IMG/VR virus record: IMGVR_UViG_3300046167_000533
Location: 1 to 55,298 of that record
Reading direction: 5' to 3' (one strand)
Origin: a virus
Length of the DNA stretch: 55,298 nt
Position numbers and translations under genes: made by a program. Below are positions 33,432 to 41,498 of the stretch, piece after piece (position 1 is the stretch's first letter; every line of letters begins with the position of its first letter). The notes below the pieces were generated by a model, which searched no databases, was not told the DNA's origin, and saw nothing but the letters and a program-made list of their open reading frames with translations.

Positions 33432-33617
33432 TTAAGTAGGATTTGCGTCTTTTTCAAATACTTCCTGTCGGTCGATCCTGACCGATTCGTCTGCTTCAAA
33501 TGTCAGACGAACTTGATTCCTGTCAACTTTGGAGATTTTAACTCTCGCGAGGACGCCGTCATCGCTGTGGATGACTACTGTTTCTTGGATTTTTCTCGTT
33601 AATACCAAACGTGGCAT
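33432..33617 (-). CDS. csrA: CsrA/RsmA-family translational regulator
   Basis: 61 residues from the ATG at 33617; a GTG three codons earlier overlaps the polymerase stop. It aligns by eye along the whole CsrA length: LVLTRKIQETVVI (beta1-2), VLARVKISKVDRNQVRLTFEA (beta3-4), and VRIDRQEVFEK with the RNA-binding Arg/Glu (beta5-helix). Family members dimerise and bind GGA motifs in mRNA leaders, blocking or helping translation and changing host carbon and motility programmes. It is the last gene of the polymerase operon. Whether it acts on host or phage mRNA is not known. Confidence 0.8.
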   Translation of the reverse strand: MPRLVLTRKIQETVVIHSDDGVLARVKISKVDRNQVRLTFEADESVRIDRQEVFEKDANPT

Positions 33618-33622
33618 ATGGC

Positions 33623-35440
33623 TCACTTGCTGTAACTAACGTCATAACCGCCTTCGGCATCCAAGGGGATGTCTGGTGCCCATGCTGGCGGGGTACACAT
33701 GTGCTGTATTAGCTTCCGCATTGTAGCATCAGGATCATTAGCTTCACTAATAATAATGATCTCGTCATGCACGGTGAGTACGATGTCAGCGTCCAGTGTT
33801 GGGTCGTTTTTGATACGGAGCATTGCGTCTGTAACAACGATACGCGATAGCGCTTGTACGACATTTTCTGCGATGCGCCCTCCCCAAGTGGTTTCAGGTG
33901 CTAGCCCTCTGCCTTTGTAGGTGAGTTTGCCGTGCCACAAGTGTAGCTCGTTGTAATGTAGGGCCATTCCATTAGGCAGATGGATCTTTTTGTCTTTGAA
34001 TTTTAGGCCGTGCCAGTCTTCTTCGTGGCTTGCCTGCAATGTCTGCGTTAATTTGAGTTCGAGTTTTTGCCAAAGCAGCGGGATACCGAAGTAAGTGTTG
34101 CGATAGGTCGATACAACACCAAGTGCCTGGTCATTGGTGAACGTCATTGGGGGGCCCATTGCACCAGTCTCCAAAGTGGACTGGAATTTTGCTGCGCCCA
34201 TCCCGTAACCCAGCCCAAGTACTGCGGTCTTGCCAACAAAGCGCTCTGTTGGATCATCGTTTTTATTGATTGGTCGGTCGTAGATGATGCTGGCGAGGTT
34301 GCTGTAGATGTCGTCACCATTACGGAACTGATTGAGTAGATCTTGTTCGTCTGCGAGCCATGCGAGCATACGGGCTTCGATGTTCGACAAGTCAGCAACA
34401 AACACAAGTTTGCCTGGTGGGGCGCACAACGCTTTGCGCATCGGTGAGTTGCGGGGCATGTTCTGCATGTTAATTTTTTCGGTGCCCCCGAAGCGGCCGG
34501 TGTGTGCTGCGTAGTATCGCAATGGGACTGAGAGCGTGCCGTCTTTATTGGTAGCATCAATGAAACGCTGAGCCCTGGTCTCGTTGATGCGACTCTTTGC
34601 AGCTTTGCGGGCATCCCATATCAGTTGATGCTCTGGGTACATACTTTGTAGCTGGGTAAATGCTTTGTCGTTCTTACCAAGAGCGGGTATGAATTTACCA
34701 GTTGTAGGGCTGCGTTTGGTTGGCGGGACTAGGTGTAGCTCGTTCTCAATGTACGCAGCGAACTGTTGATTGGAACTGAGAATTTTTCGTTCGACGCCGC
34801 TTTTTTCAATTGCTGTCTTACTGGCAGTGATTTCTGAGTCGCGGAACTCGATCAGTGCTTCGTGGTCCACGACAAGCTTTGGCTCGCAGAACATACGGCA
34901 AGTGATGTCGATAAGATCCATCTCTGACGTAGGCATATCTACGACCCATTGGTCATAGATTGCGCGGGTCAAGTCGACATCTTGGATGCAGTAGCCTGCA
35001 ATAGATGCTTCGAGTTCGGGATCAAGGTCATAGATACCTTTTGCGTCTGAAAGCTCGTCGCCTTTTCGCATGGTGTCGTCTGTTGGGAACGCGCGTATTG
35101 CGCAGTCTTTCAAACGTGCGCTTTGCCCTGGAAAGAGGCCGCGACTCATTGCTGCAGTGTCGACGTAATACTTGGGGGTTAGTCCGTAATACTGTGTGAG
35201 TATGTACGCATCGAATAGTGTGTTGTGACATAGGAGCGTTACGTTGTCCCAGTCCAGGGCACGTAGCGCGTCTTCGCACTCATCTTCTCCGTACCATTCT
35301 GTAGCATCATGATTGATCTTGATGCCAACACCCCAGACCTTGAAGCGATCGTCTTGGACGTACTCCATCGTCGTCATCTTGGTCAGGGAAAAAGATTTAT
35401 CGTAGAACGTTTCGAAATCCAACGTGACGAGGCAGTTCAA
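33623..35440 (-). CDS. Family A DNA polymerase with 3'-5' exonuclease
   Basis: 605 residues from a TTG start that overlaps the previous stop (TTGA) and has GAGGAG upstream. Exonuclease: LDFETF (D8, E10), CHNTLFDA (D77), YCIQDVDL (D154). Polymerase: motif A VFVADLSNIEARMLAWLA (D350), motif B ERFVGKTAVLGLGYGMG (R400, K404, Y412), motif C LTVHDEI (H558-D559). All catalytic residues are present; there is no 5'-3' exonuclease. This is the replicative polymerase of the phage. The frame is intact, unlike the neighbouring primase. Confidence 0.93.
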   Translation of the reverse strand: MNCLVTLDFETFYDKSFSLTKMTTMEYVQDDRFKVWGVGIKINHDATEWYGEDECEDALRALDWDNVTLLCHNTLFDAYILTQYYGLTPKYYVDTAAMSRGLFPGQSARLKDCAIRAFPTDDTMRKGDELSDAKGIYDLDPELEASIAGYCIQDVDLTRAIYDQWVVDMPTSEMDLIDITCRMFCEPKLVVDHEALIEFRDSEITASKTAIEKSGVERKILSSNQQFAAYIENELHLVPPTKRSPTTGKFIPALGKNDKAFTQLQSMYPEHQLIWDARKAAKSRINETRAQRFIDATNKDGTLSVPLRYYAAHTGRFGGTEKINMQNMPRNSPMRKALCAPPGKLVFVADLSNIEARMLAWLADEQDLLNQFRNGDDIYSNLASIIYDRPINKNDDPTERFVGKTAVLGLGYGMGAAKFQSTLETGAMGPPMTFTNDQALGVVSTYRNTYFGIPLLWQKLELKLTQTLQASHEEDWHGLKFKDKKIHLPNGMALHYNELHLWHGKLTYKGRGLAPETTWGGRIAENVVQALSRIVVTDAMLRIKNDPTLDADIVLTVHDEIIIISEANDPDATMRKLIQHMCTPPAWAPDIPLDAEGGYDVSYSK

Positions 35441-35631
35441 AATAGCTCCTCATTTTTGGCAGCTTCAGATTCGTAATGGGCATACAAATTGCCCTCGATT
35501 GCTTTGAACTGTTCGTTGAGTTCGTTGAAGGTGCCAGGCATACGAGACTCGACCCACACTTTTACAAAGCTGGCTAGCTCAGGGGGGGACGATTGCTCTT
35601 CGTTCAAACGGATGTATTCGTCGATATCCAT
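35437..35631 (-). CDS. Small acidic protein upstream of polymerase (64 aa)
   Basis: Start chosen at 35631 because AAGGAG precedes the ATG by eight bases. The product (DIDEYIRLNEEQSSPPELASFVKVWVESRMPGTFNELNEQ...) is acidic and helical. Its final codons overlap the TTG start of the polymerase, so translation is coupled. No family recognised; may be a polymerase accessory. Confidence 0.55.
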   Translation of the reverse strand: MDIDEYIRLNEEQSSPPELASFVKVWVESRMPGTFNELNEQFKAIEGNLYAHYESEAAKNEELF

Positions 35632-35659
35632 ACTAGTACTCCTTACGTTGGATATTTTT

Positions 35660-35842
35660 TTAGGGTTTGAAGATCTCCAGTACTGTGACTGCACTCCATT
35701 CAGCGGTTTCGTATTCGGGACGCGATAGAACAATTAGCTGACCGGTTTTATCGTGCGCGATCATTGCTGTTTCGTGTAGCTGATCGGCTATGAACTCGGC
35801 TTCTTCTATTGCGTACTCGATGGTGGTGAACTTAGTTGCCAC
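35660..35842 (-). CDS. Small hypothetical protein (60 aa)
   Basis: The probable start is the GTG at 35842, inside the last codons of the DUF3310 gene, giving (V/M)ATKFTTIEYAIEEAEFIADQ. A compact alpha/beta protein of 60 residues with no motif. Coupled to the gene before it in the polymerase operon. Confidence 0.45.
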   Translation of the reverse strand: MATKFTTIEYAIEEAEFIADQLHETAMIAHDKTGQLIVLSRPEYETAEWSAVTVLEIFKP

Positions 35843-36152
35843 CTGAAAGGCGCTCAATTTCGGCGTCGATGTAAAATTTAATCTTCTTTGCATCGCGCAG
35901 TTGGTTACTGTGGGATGCTTCGCCGTATCTGTAGCAGCTGCGAAAGATCTCACCGATTTGCGCGTTCATGTTTTTATCGGAGATAAGGTGTTGAAGCTCA
36001 GTGGCATGACTTGGCAGTTGGTAGTACGAAGCGGTTGATCCGTCAGACCGTGATGCGTTAGGGGGTGCATCATCGGTGGGGGCAACGGTTTGTCGAAGAT
36101 ATTTGCGATTGAGGTTGTCCCAATCGGCGGGGTTGGCTTTATCGATGCTCAT
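35832..36152 (-). CDS. DUF3310-type small protein (106 aa)
   Basis: Start at 36152, with AGGAGGT eight bases upstream. The C-terminal half shows the DUF3310 pattern: YYQLPSHATELQHLISDKNMNAQIGEIFRSCYRYGEASHSNQLRDAKKIKFYIDAEIERL. This family is common in phages beside replication genes and is sometimes labelled a nucleotide kinase, without proof. First gene of the operon that holds the polymerase and csrA, driven from O8. Confidence 0.65.
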   Translation of the reverse strand: MSIDKANPADWDNLNRKYLRQTVAPTDDAPPNASRSDGSTASYYQLPSHATELQHLISDKNMNAQIGEIFRSCYRYGEASHSNQLRDAKKIKFYIDAEIERLSGGN

Positions 36153-36177
36153 CTTGTTACCTCCTGATAAGCATTCA

Positions 36178-36196
36178 ATATTACTGTTACTAATAT
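36178..36196 (-). promoter_or_regulatory. Operator/promoter O8 for the polymerase-csrA operon
   Basis: ATATTACT-GTT-ACTAATAT, with an extra overlapping half-site ATATTAGC (36193-36200). Leftward: TTGAGT, 17 bp, TAATAT. The TACTAATATTAG..CTCAAGA flank is shared with O5. Confidence 0.75.
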
Positions 36197-36202
36197 TAGC
36201 AC

Positions 36203-37324
36203 TCAAGATAAATACGCCACTTGTTTCATTTCTTCCATTTGGATTCGGCAGATGCTGCCCCACGGGGCATCGCGGTCTGTTGTTGATACCCACAGAACTG
36301 GGTAATTTGGTTCATCGCCAAAGTCGTCGCTGATTAAGTCGGTCAAGTAAATTGCTGCATCAACGTCGTGGTGTTCGTTGAGGTACTCAAACGCTGGAGC
36401 GAATGATGTGCCGCCACCTCCTTTGATCGGCGTCATGGGGAACGCTTCGTCGGGTTCGACCTCATCTATATGAGCTACTTTTGTATCTACATGTAGAATG
36501 GTGAGCTTAGATGGCTGTAGCTCGGTATGAACTGCAGCAACTTCACTTATGAATTGATTCCAGTAGGCACTGCATGACCCAGATGCATCGATAATGAATG
36601 CTAGATGGCCAGCACCTTCTGAGTACAACGAGGGAAGATACTCGTCTTCACTGATGTACGCGCGGTTAGGCTTGCGCCAGCTGTAATCGTTATTCACAAT
36701 TTCTGTGCAGAAAGGCCACATAACAGATCGCCAGTCGATGATTGGCTTGACCACATCTTTGATAAAAGTCTCAAGGTGACCAGGCAGCTTGCCTGCTGCT
36801 TTTGCAACTTGCGCTGCTTGTGTCACTGCGACTTGCCATTCTGATTCTAGCGAGGCATTCGAGCCTGCATCGATTTGGGAAGCATTAGCATCGAGGACGA
36901 TGCCCCAAGCACATTGCTTAACGCCTTCGTCTTTGATTTTGTTGTAGATCGCTTCGGCGCTCATGTCATCGTACTGCGAGTCAATGAGTCCACCTTCAGG
37001 GAGTATGAATCCTGATTGCACTAGGTGGCTATTGATCGCGAAGTCACATGCTGCGTTCCAGATCTTATGATCGCGTTCTTGCCGTCGCGTCATATGATTG
37101 AACACACAGTGCATGACTTCGTGTGCGATGAGCCCTTTGCGAGTCAAAGGGTCGAGCTTGCCGATGAACTTGCTGTTGTACACAAGCTGCTTACCATCGG
37201 TAGCAGCTGTGTCGCAGCCGTCATCGTCTTGCACTAGTTTAAGCCGCAACGCCAGCGTGCCGAAGAACGGATGTTCCATCAGCAGCTGGGCTCGGGCTTT
37301 TACCATGTCAGCTTCTGCGGACAT
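36203..37324 (-). CDS. VWA-like protein with N-terminal metallopeptidase domain (DUF2201 type)
   Basis: 373 residues. The N-terminal domain has LIAHEVMHCVFNH (H68-E69-x-x-H72), the zinc site of DUF2201_N putative peptidases. The C-terminal domain is VWA-like, with FIIDASGSC as a DxSxS MIDAS motif (246-250) and later TPIKGGGGTSF and LTDL. Such proteins are partners of MoxR AAA ATPases, encoded here two genes upstream (38061-39059). Starts after GGAGG. Whether it cleaves proteins or acts as a metal-dependent adaptor is not known. Confidence 0.8.
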   Translation of the reverse strand: MSAEADMVKARAQLLMEHPFFGTLALRLKLVQDDDGCDTAATDGKQLVYNSKFIGKLDPLTRKGLIAHEVMHCVFNHMTRRQERDHKIWNAACDFAINSHLVQSGFILPEGGLIDSQYDDMSAEAIYNKIKDEGVKQCAWGIVLDANASQIDAGSNASLESEWQVAVTQAAQVAKAAGKLPGHLETFIKDVVKPIIDWRSVMWPFCTEIVNNDYSWRKPNRAYISEDEYLPSLYSEGAGHLAFIIDASGSCSAYWNQFISEVAAVHTELQPSKLTILHVDTKVAHIDEVEPDEAFPMTPIKGGGGTSFAPAFEYLNEHHDVDAAIYLTDLISDDFGDEPNYPVLWVSTTDRDAPWGSICRIQMEEMKQVAYLS

Positions 37325-37325
37325 A

Positions 37326-38051
37326 TTAGCCTCCTAGGAGTTTTGCCGTTAGCACGGCTTGGTTTGCAACAGTTGGGTCGAAAGAGATTTCTTCTTTGAT
37401 TGTTTGAGCACGTTGCGCACGAGTAACCTTGCGGTGTAACTCTTGCAGTTTGTTGTTTGGGACAAGCGACTCAGCGCCAGGCCAAATCTGCAGCAACTGC
37501 TTGAGTGTTGTGCATTTGCGCACCAGATCTTTGATCTGTTTTTCGTACTGGTCTTTTGCTTCGCGGTGCGTTTTTTCCGAGTCTTTGAACTTGGTGAACA
37601 TATCGATGACATCTGACTTGTCTTCGTCACGGAAGTCGTTGATATAAATGGTTGCGTCGCTCCATGAGTAACCGCCTCTTGGGGTCATTGTTCGGTAGAG
37701 CATTGGAGTTGCAAGAGTGATGTCGCAGCAAGGGTCACGATCAGGGTTACGGATGGATGAGTCTGCAAGTACATTCGAAAGAGATTTGAGCTTGACCTTT
37801 ACGTTTGTGATGTCGTTTCGCTTAGGTAAGCAATGGTCACCGTAGATATATTCGCCGGTAACCTCTTTATCCGCTGCATCTTGCGCAACTTTCTCAAGGA
37901 ATTTTTGTACAGGTGAGTTGGTTATACCGTCACGCACAGCTTGTACAAACTCGTTGCTAGGCTTGGGCTGAGGGTTTGCGGTGTCGTACGCATCTCGCGC
38001 GGCTCGAAAGATGTCATCGCCAAGTTGAATTGTCATTCTTACTGAGGCCAT
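37326..38051 (-). CDS. Hypothetical protein between MoxR and VWA genes (241 aa), possibly Nmad5-like
   Basis: 241 residues with an acidic and helical second half (IDMFTKFKDSEKTHREAKDQYEKQIKDLVRKCTTLKQLLQIWPGAESLVP). The TLKQLLxIWPxxExLVP stretch resembles the nucleotide-modification-associated domain 5 (Nmad5) of phages, a weak resemblance from memory. Always within the MoxR/VWA operon here, with a good AGGAGA site. Could be the substrate or third part of that pair. Confidence 0.5.
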   Translation of the reverse strand: MASVRMTIQLGDDIFRAARDAYDTANPQPKPSNEFVQAVRDGITNSPVQKFLEKVAQDAADKEVTGEYIYGDHCLPKRNDITNVKVKLKSLSNVLADSSIRNPDRDPCCDITLATPMLYRTMTPRGGYSWSDATIYINDFRDEDKSDVIDMFTKFKDSEKTHREAKDQYEKQIKDLVRKCTTLKQLLQIWPGAESLVPNNKLQELHRKVTRAQRAQTIKEEISFDPTVANQAVLTAKLLGG

Positions 38052-38060
38052 AAGTTTCTC

Positions 38061-39059
38061 CTAAAGTAGTACGTCTGCGTTTTTTACAGACCAGTCAGTG
38101 AAGGTTTGGGATTGGATTAAGGTGCGGTCTTTTGCGAGAGCGTCTTTCATAACTAACACGCCATACTCTGTAGGCAGTCGGTTTGCGTATTTGACGATCG
38201 CCGCAAAGTTTTCTTTGGTTACACGAACGGTCAGCGCACCAATAACAGCGAAGATGACCGAAGTACTGGTCGGTACTTTCGCAGTGGTTGGATTAGCGAT
38301 GACATCATCGATGTCGGGTAGATCTTGGTAGATTGATTTGAATGCAGCGAACTCACCTGCAGCTGCGTCGCCTACCAGGGACGCAACGCCGTAAAACTCG
38401 TCGTGCATGAATGGCAGTTTACGATTGACGTATGCCCATGCGCGCGGCGTTGGGAATGCGTTTTGTGTTGCGTCCACTTGTGACAACAGCTGTGGTCGGA
38501 AACGTAAGAAGCTGATTAGGGTCTCGTCAATGCCGTTGTTTACAGCCCACGCAATCCAGTCATCGATGTTTGATTCGAGAACGAAGTGCGAGAAGCGGTT
38601 TTTGACAGGTGTCGGCATCTCATGCACAGCGGCTCGGTCAGTGGATCGGTTACCAGCAGCGATGAAGGTGGTGTTTGGCGGGCAGGTGTATGTACCAATC
38701 TTGCCAGTGGTGAGCAGCTGCAGAAGTGAGTTCTGTGTTGCTTTGGGAGCAGTTGTAAGCTCGTCGATTAGGATGGTAACAGCGCCTTGGTAGTTGCTGT
38801 CTGGGTAATCCTCGGGCACACCATATCGCGTTCGGTATGTGCCATCTTCTTGCTCGACAACTTTTAAGCCACCACGCACGTCGACTGGGTCAAACAAGTT
38901 GGCGCGGATTTCAAAGAGTTTTGAGTTCAGGTCCTCTGCAACTTGGTATGCGATTTCAGACTTACCCTCGCCGGGTGCGCCGTGCATCATGCTTGGGATT
39001 CGGGCTAAGGCATTCGCCTTGAGTTCTTCTTTGAGGGCGGAAGGACGGATAGTTCTCAT
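38061..39059 (-). CDS. MoxR-family AAA+ ATPase
   Basis: 332 residues. Walker A GAPGEGKS (27-34), Walker B TILIDELTTA (D99-E100), sensor-like FIAAGNRSTDRAAVHEMPTPVKNRF with the Arg finger region near 150-165. This is the MoxR/CbbQ pattern of chaperone-like AAA ATPases that act with VWA partners to activate or remodel a target complex. The VWA-metallopeptidase gene lies 0.75 kb downstream in the same operon. The phage target is unknown. Confidence 0.85.
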   Translation of the reverse strand: MRTIRPSALKEELKANALARIPSMMHGAPGEGKSEIAYQVAEDLNSKLFEIRANLFDPVDVRGGLKVVEQEDGTYRTRYGVPEDYPDSNYQGAVTILIDELTTAPKATQNSLLQLLTTGKIGTYTCPPNTTFIAAGNRSTDRAAVHEMPTPVKNRFSHFVLESNIDDWIAWAVNNGIDETLISFLRFRPQLLSQVDATQNAFPTPRAWAYVNRKLPFMHDEFYGVASLVGDAAAGEFAAFKSIYQDLPDIDDVIANPTTAKVPTSTSVIFAVIGALTVRVTKENFAAIVKYANRLPTEYGVLVMKDALAKDRTLIQSQTFTDWSVKNADVLL

Positions 39060-39292
39060 ACGTTATCTACTCCTAAGATAAAGGTTTGATTCAGGCTTGA
39101 TGCCATGTCATAGATGAGTTCCCAGATTTGGTTGGGCTCCCAGTGCTCAAAAGGCTGCCAAGCCGTATCGGACACAAATTCCATCAAGCGGTCTTCAGAA
39201 AGGTGCATCCAGTTCGGTGGCAACGGGTGGCTTAGATAGTGTGTCGCTGCGTAAGCAATTAACTGTTCTCTATTCCACATTTGTTTTTGCAT
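39056..39292 (-). CDS. Small hypothetical protein (78 aa)
   Basis: Start at 39292, preferred because AAGGAG is six bases before it; an ATG two codons earlier abuts the ribosome site. The product is Trp-rich (W at several positions: PPNWMHL, DTAWQPFEHWEPNQIWEL) and overlaps the MoxR start by ATGA. No family recognised. Confidence 0.5.
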   Translation of the reverse strand: MQKQMWNREQLIAYAATHYLSHPLPPNWMHLSEDRLMEFVSDTAWQPFEHWEPNQIWELIYDMASSLNQTFILGVDNV

Positions 39293-39494
39293 CGGCATCT
39301 CCTTCTAGTGCAGTGATGTATGGATCGAGGGACGACTTGAGTGCATTGAACAGCCAATCATCCTTCGCGATTTGCGCATCGCGGTCCGCGTCTGGGTCTC
39401 CTTCAGTCACGGGCGCAAATACGCCTTCACCGTCTAACCAGTCCGAGTAATCGGAGTAAGGGTCGTCGGTGTTCCGGCAGGGCATTCGACTCAT
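39270..39494 (-). CDS. Small acidic hypothetical protein (74 aa)
   Basis: Very acidic (DDPYSDYSDWLDGEG..., DPDADRDAQIAKDDWLF). Good AGGAG six bases before the ATG. Its end overlaps the next gene by 23 bases and its start overlaps the HTH gene upstream, so it is translated as part of a chain. DNA-mimic or anti-host roles are possible for such acidic early proteins but not shown. Confidence 0.5.
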   Translation of the reverse strand: MSRMPCRNTDDPYSDYSDWLDGEGVFAPVTEGDPDADRDAQIAKDDWLFNALKSSLDPYITALEGDADAKTNVE

Positions 39495-39970
39495 GCATGT
39501 CTCCTAAATGAATCGTTTCGGAATTGACGGAATGCTTTGTCTGATTCGATGAACTGTTTCATTAACTGTTCAAGCACGGCTTTTTGGCGTTCTGTGACGC
39601 GGCAATCCATCAGCTGTGTGATTATGTTGATGTTGAGAAGCTCGCGCGGTTCAGGCCGTTTCATGTTTATGGTTTTGCCGTCAGCCGCTTTGATTTGCTC
39701 CGTTTTTGGTGATTCCGCACGTGGAGCTGGTTGCGGAGGCGCTGCTTTTACTTTGCTAGAGCGTTTTTTGCTGGTGATGGTGCCGACTGGCACAGACAGC
39801 AGTTCAGCAACTTCAGTTGCATATTTCTTACTTACGCCATGAAAACACCATTGGCTTACGCTTGTTGGGTGAACACCTAATAGGTTCGCTAGCTCGCCTT
39901 GGTTGATGCCGTTGGCTTTGAGCGCGGCTCGGGTGTTATGCCCTTTTGCGCATTGGATTAGCTTGGTCAT
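39491..39970 (-). CDS. XRE-type HTH regulator (159 aa)
   Basis: N-terminal HTH at about residues 20-60: INQGELANLLGVHPTSVSQWCFHGVSKKYATEVAELLSVPVGTI, the Cro/CI-like pattern in which the Gln and Ser-Val-Ser-Gln recognition helix are clear. A basic, Pro-rich linker and a helical C-terminus (VTERQKAVLEQLMKQFIESD) follow. AAGGAG site. It sits in the early arm, far from integrase, so it may be a Cro-like or late-switch regulator and a rival candidate for reading the palindromes. Confidence 0.65.
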   Translation of the reverse strand: MTKLIQCAKGHNTRAALKANGINQGELANLLGVHPTSVSQWCFHGVSKKYATEVAELLSVPVGTITSKKRSSKVKAAPPQPAPRAESPKTEQIKAADGKTINMKRPEPRELLNINIITQLMDCRVTERQKAVLEQLMKQFIESDKAFRQFRNDSFRRHA

Positions 39971-39990
39971 AGTGACTCCTTTTGTTTGGG

Positions 39991-40230
39991 TTAGAGGGTG
40001 CGGTTTACTGTGTTGTAGACCGAGTAGTACGAGAGGTTTAACTGCGCGGCGATTTCGCGGTATCCGAGTCCTGTGTTTCGAAGTTCACGGATCGCTTCTT
40101 TTTCTTTTTGTGTCAGCGCTGCACGTCTTGATTTACGTGCGCCCCATCCGTCGTATAACGCATGCACATGTTTGCCGCGTTCACGTACAAATTCTTGAGC
40201 TTGGATTGCTTCGAGGAATTTCTTTGACAA
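39991..40230 (-). CDS. Small HTH protein (79 aa, TTG start)
   Basis: C-terminal HTH of the resolvase/homeodomain-like type: LTQKEKEAIRELRNTGLGYREIAAQLNLSYYSVYNTVNRTL. The N-terminal 35 residues are basic. The only in-frame start without truncating the protein is TTG at 40230. A second putative transcription factor beside the XRE gene. Confidence 0.5.
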   Translation of the reverse strand: MSKKFLEAIQAQEFVRERGKHVHALYDGWGARKSRRAALTQKEKEAIRELRNTGLGYREIAAQLNLSYYSVYNTVNRTL

Positions 40231-40245
40231 CGTGTTTCGCCTTTT

Positions 40246-40425
40246 TTATTTGTAATTTTGGTTGCCAGAAACAAGCTTTGCGAAGCTTGCGTTTTTCCGA
40301 CCTCGTTTGATTCCGCCCCAAGTGTTTTTACGCACGGGTTCTACCTGGGGAATCGTGTTGTTCGACGCTTTGGCGACGGATTTGCGGAAAGCCTTCGTGT
40401 TCCGCGATGCGCGTTTCTTGCTCAT
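40246..40425 (-). CDS. Small basic hypothetical protein (59 aa)
   Basis: Start at 40425 (SKKRASRNTKAFRKSVAKASNN...). Strongly basic, no motif. Follows, on the same strand, a 120-bp non-coding stretch with a GC-rich repeat. May bind nucleic acid. Confidence 0.4.
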   Translation of the reverse strand: MSKKRASRNTKAFRKSVAKASNNTIPQVEPVRKNTWGGIKRGRKNASFAKLVSGNQNYK

Positions 40426-40508
40426 GGTCTTCGTACCTCGGTTTGTGATTCGCGGTTCACGGGCACGACGGTCGGAAATGATGATAGTGAAGCAGGCACA
40501 CCATCTCC

Positions 40509-40524
40509 GCCCATCGCGCCCCCC
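40509..40524 (-). repeat. 16-bp inverted-repeat copy (partner at 43645-43660)
   Basis: The complement of these bases is identical to 43645-43660 (six G followed by CGCGATGGGC). The two copies point toward each other's strand and frame the leftward block of small genes and the iteron array. Both lie in non-coding sequence. Confidence 0.6.
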
Positions 40525-40548
40525 TGCCGCCGGAGCCATACAGCGGCA

Positions 40549-40582
40549 TAAAAAAACCCACACACTCGAAAGAGTGCATGGG
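40549..40582 (-). terminator. Rho-independent terminator, leftward
   Basis: Stem CCCA/TGGG plus CACTC/GAGTG with a GAAA loop and a two-base internal bulge. On the leftward transcript it is followed by a U-run (A-run 40549-40556 on this strand). It ends the gene at 40594-41391. Confidence 0.75.
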
Positions 40583-40593
40583 CTTTGGTGGTG

Positions 40594-41391
40594 CTAAGCG
40601 GCTTTGGCTTTAGCATTGCGCTTGATGGTGCGCTTGTTGGACAAGTTGGATTGCAGCGCTTCGAGGCGTTCCTGCGACGGGTGGCGAGGATCGTCTTCGA
40701 GCGAGAAGTCTGCGTTGAGGTCAGACTCGTCGAGTGCGTCGGCGCGCTGCAACTGCTTGGCGATCTCGTCCATGTAGGACATTGCCTCGTCCCAGTCGCG
40801 TGTCTGAATCTCGTTGACCCACTTATCGTCTTTGAGGGTAGAAGGCGCGAACAGATACAACGGCTCGCTGTTCGAGACTCGAAGTTTGGCGCTGATCAAC
40901 ACTGCGGTACGTTCGAGCAGCGTGTATACGTGCTCAACCTCGCTTTTGATCATGGCCTGCGACTCGGCGTTGAAGCCGTGCTCTTCGCCAAAGTCGTTAG
41001 CGAAGTCGAGACCGTTGCCGCCGAGCATCATCTCCTCAAGCTCGTCAACGTCGTGGCGTTTGGTAGCGCCTTTACGAACGTTCCAGCAGATTTTGTCCAT
41101 GACATTCTGCAAGAAGCCGTAGAACGAGATGTCGTAATACTCAGGTTTGAACGCTTCGCCAAGCTCGTTGGCTTTCTCTTCAGCGCGGCGGTTGTCGATT
41201 GCGTTACGGATAGACGCTTTGTACAGCGCGTGGAAGATCGTCGGTGCGGCGTTGTCGCCGTGTGTCGCTTTGGACATCTCGGCGTGAACTGCGATAGCCA
41301 TGCCGGATTTGTAGGTGGAGTTGCCGTTGGCGATATCAGTGATAGCGGTTTCGACAATGAGATTAACGTTGTTTACGTCTACGTTTTCCAT
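40594..41391 (-). CDS. Hypothetical early protein (265 aa)
   Basis: A soluble, acidic, helical protein of 265 residues with no recognised motif (NGNSTYKSGMAIAVHAEMSKATHGDNAAPTIFHALYKASIRNA...). It forms its own unit: O9 170 bp upstream with a good TTGGCT/TAATAT promoter, and a strong terminator right after the stop. That isolation suggests high or separately timed expression. Function unknown. Confidence 0.6.
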   Translation of the reverse strand: MENVDVNNVNLIVETAITDIANGNSTYKSGMAIAVHAEMSKATHGDNAAPTIFHALYKASIRNAIDNRRAEEKANELGEAFKPEYYDISFYGFLQNVMDKICWNVRKGATKRHDVDELEEMMLGGNGLDFANDFGEEHGFNAESQAMIKSEVEHVYTLLERTAVLISAKLRVSNSEPLYLFAPSTLKDDKWVNEIQTRDWDEAMSYMDEIAKQLQRADALDESDLNADFSLEDDPRHPSQERLEALQSNLSNKRTIKRNAKAKAA

Positions 41392-41498
41392 GATTGGAAT
41401 TTCCTATTCAAGTTTAAAAAAATGAAACAGATCCTCTGTTTCAAAAACAAAACCGACGCGCCACGTCGGAGACGTAGGCGCAGGTTTACGGGCTTACC

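Noticed and set aside
33735-33753. Operator-like TCATTAGC-TTC-ACTAATAA inside the polymerase gene, about 110 bp before csrA
   Set aside because: Three mismatches, inside conserved coding sequence (ISEAND), and no -35 could be matched. Kept out of the operator list.
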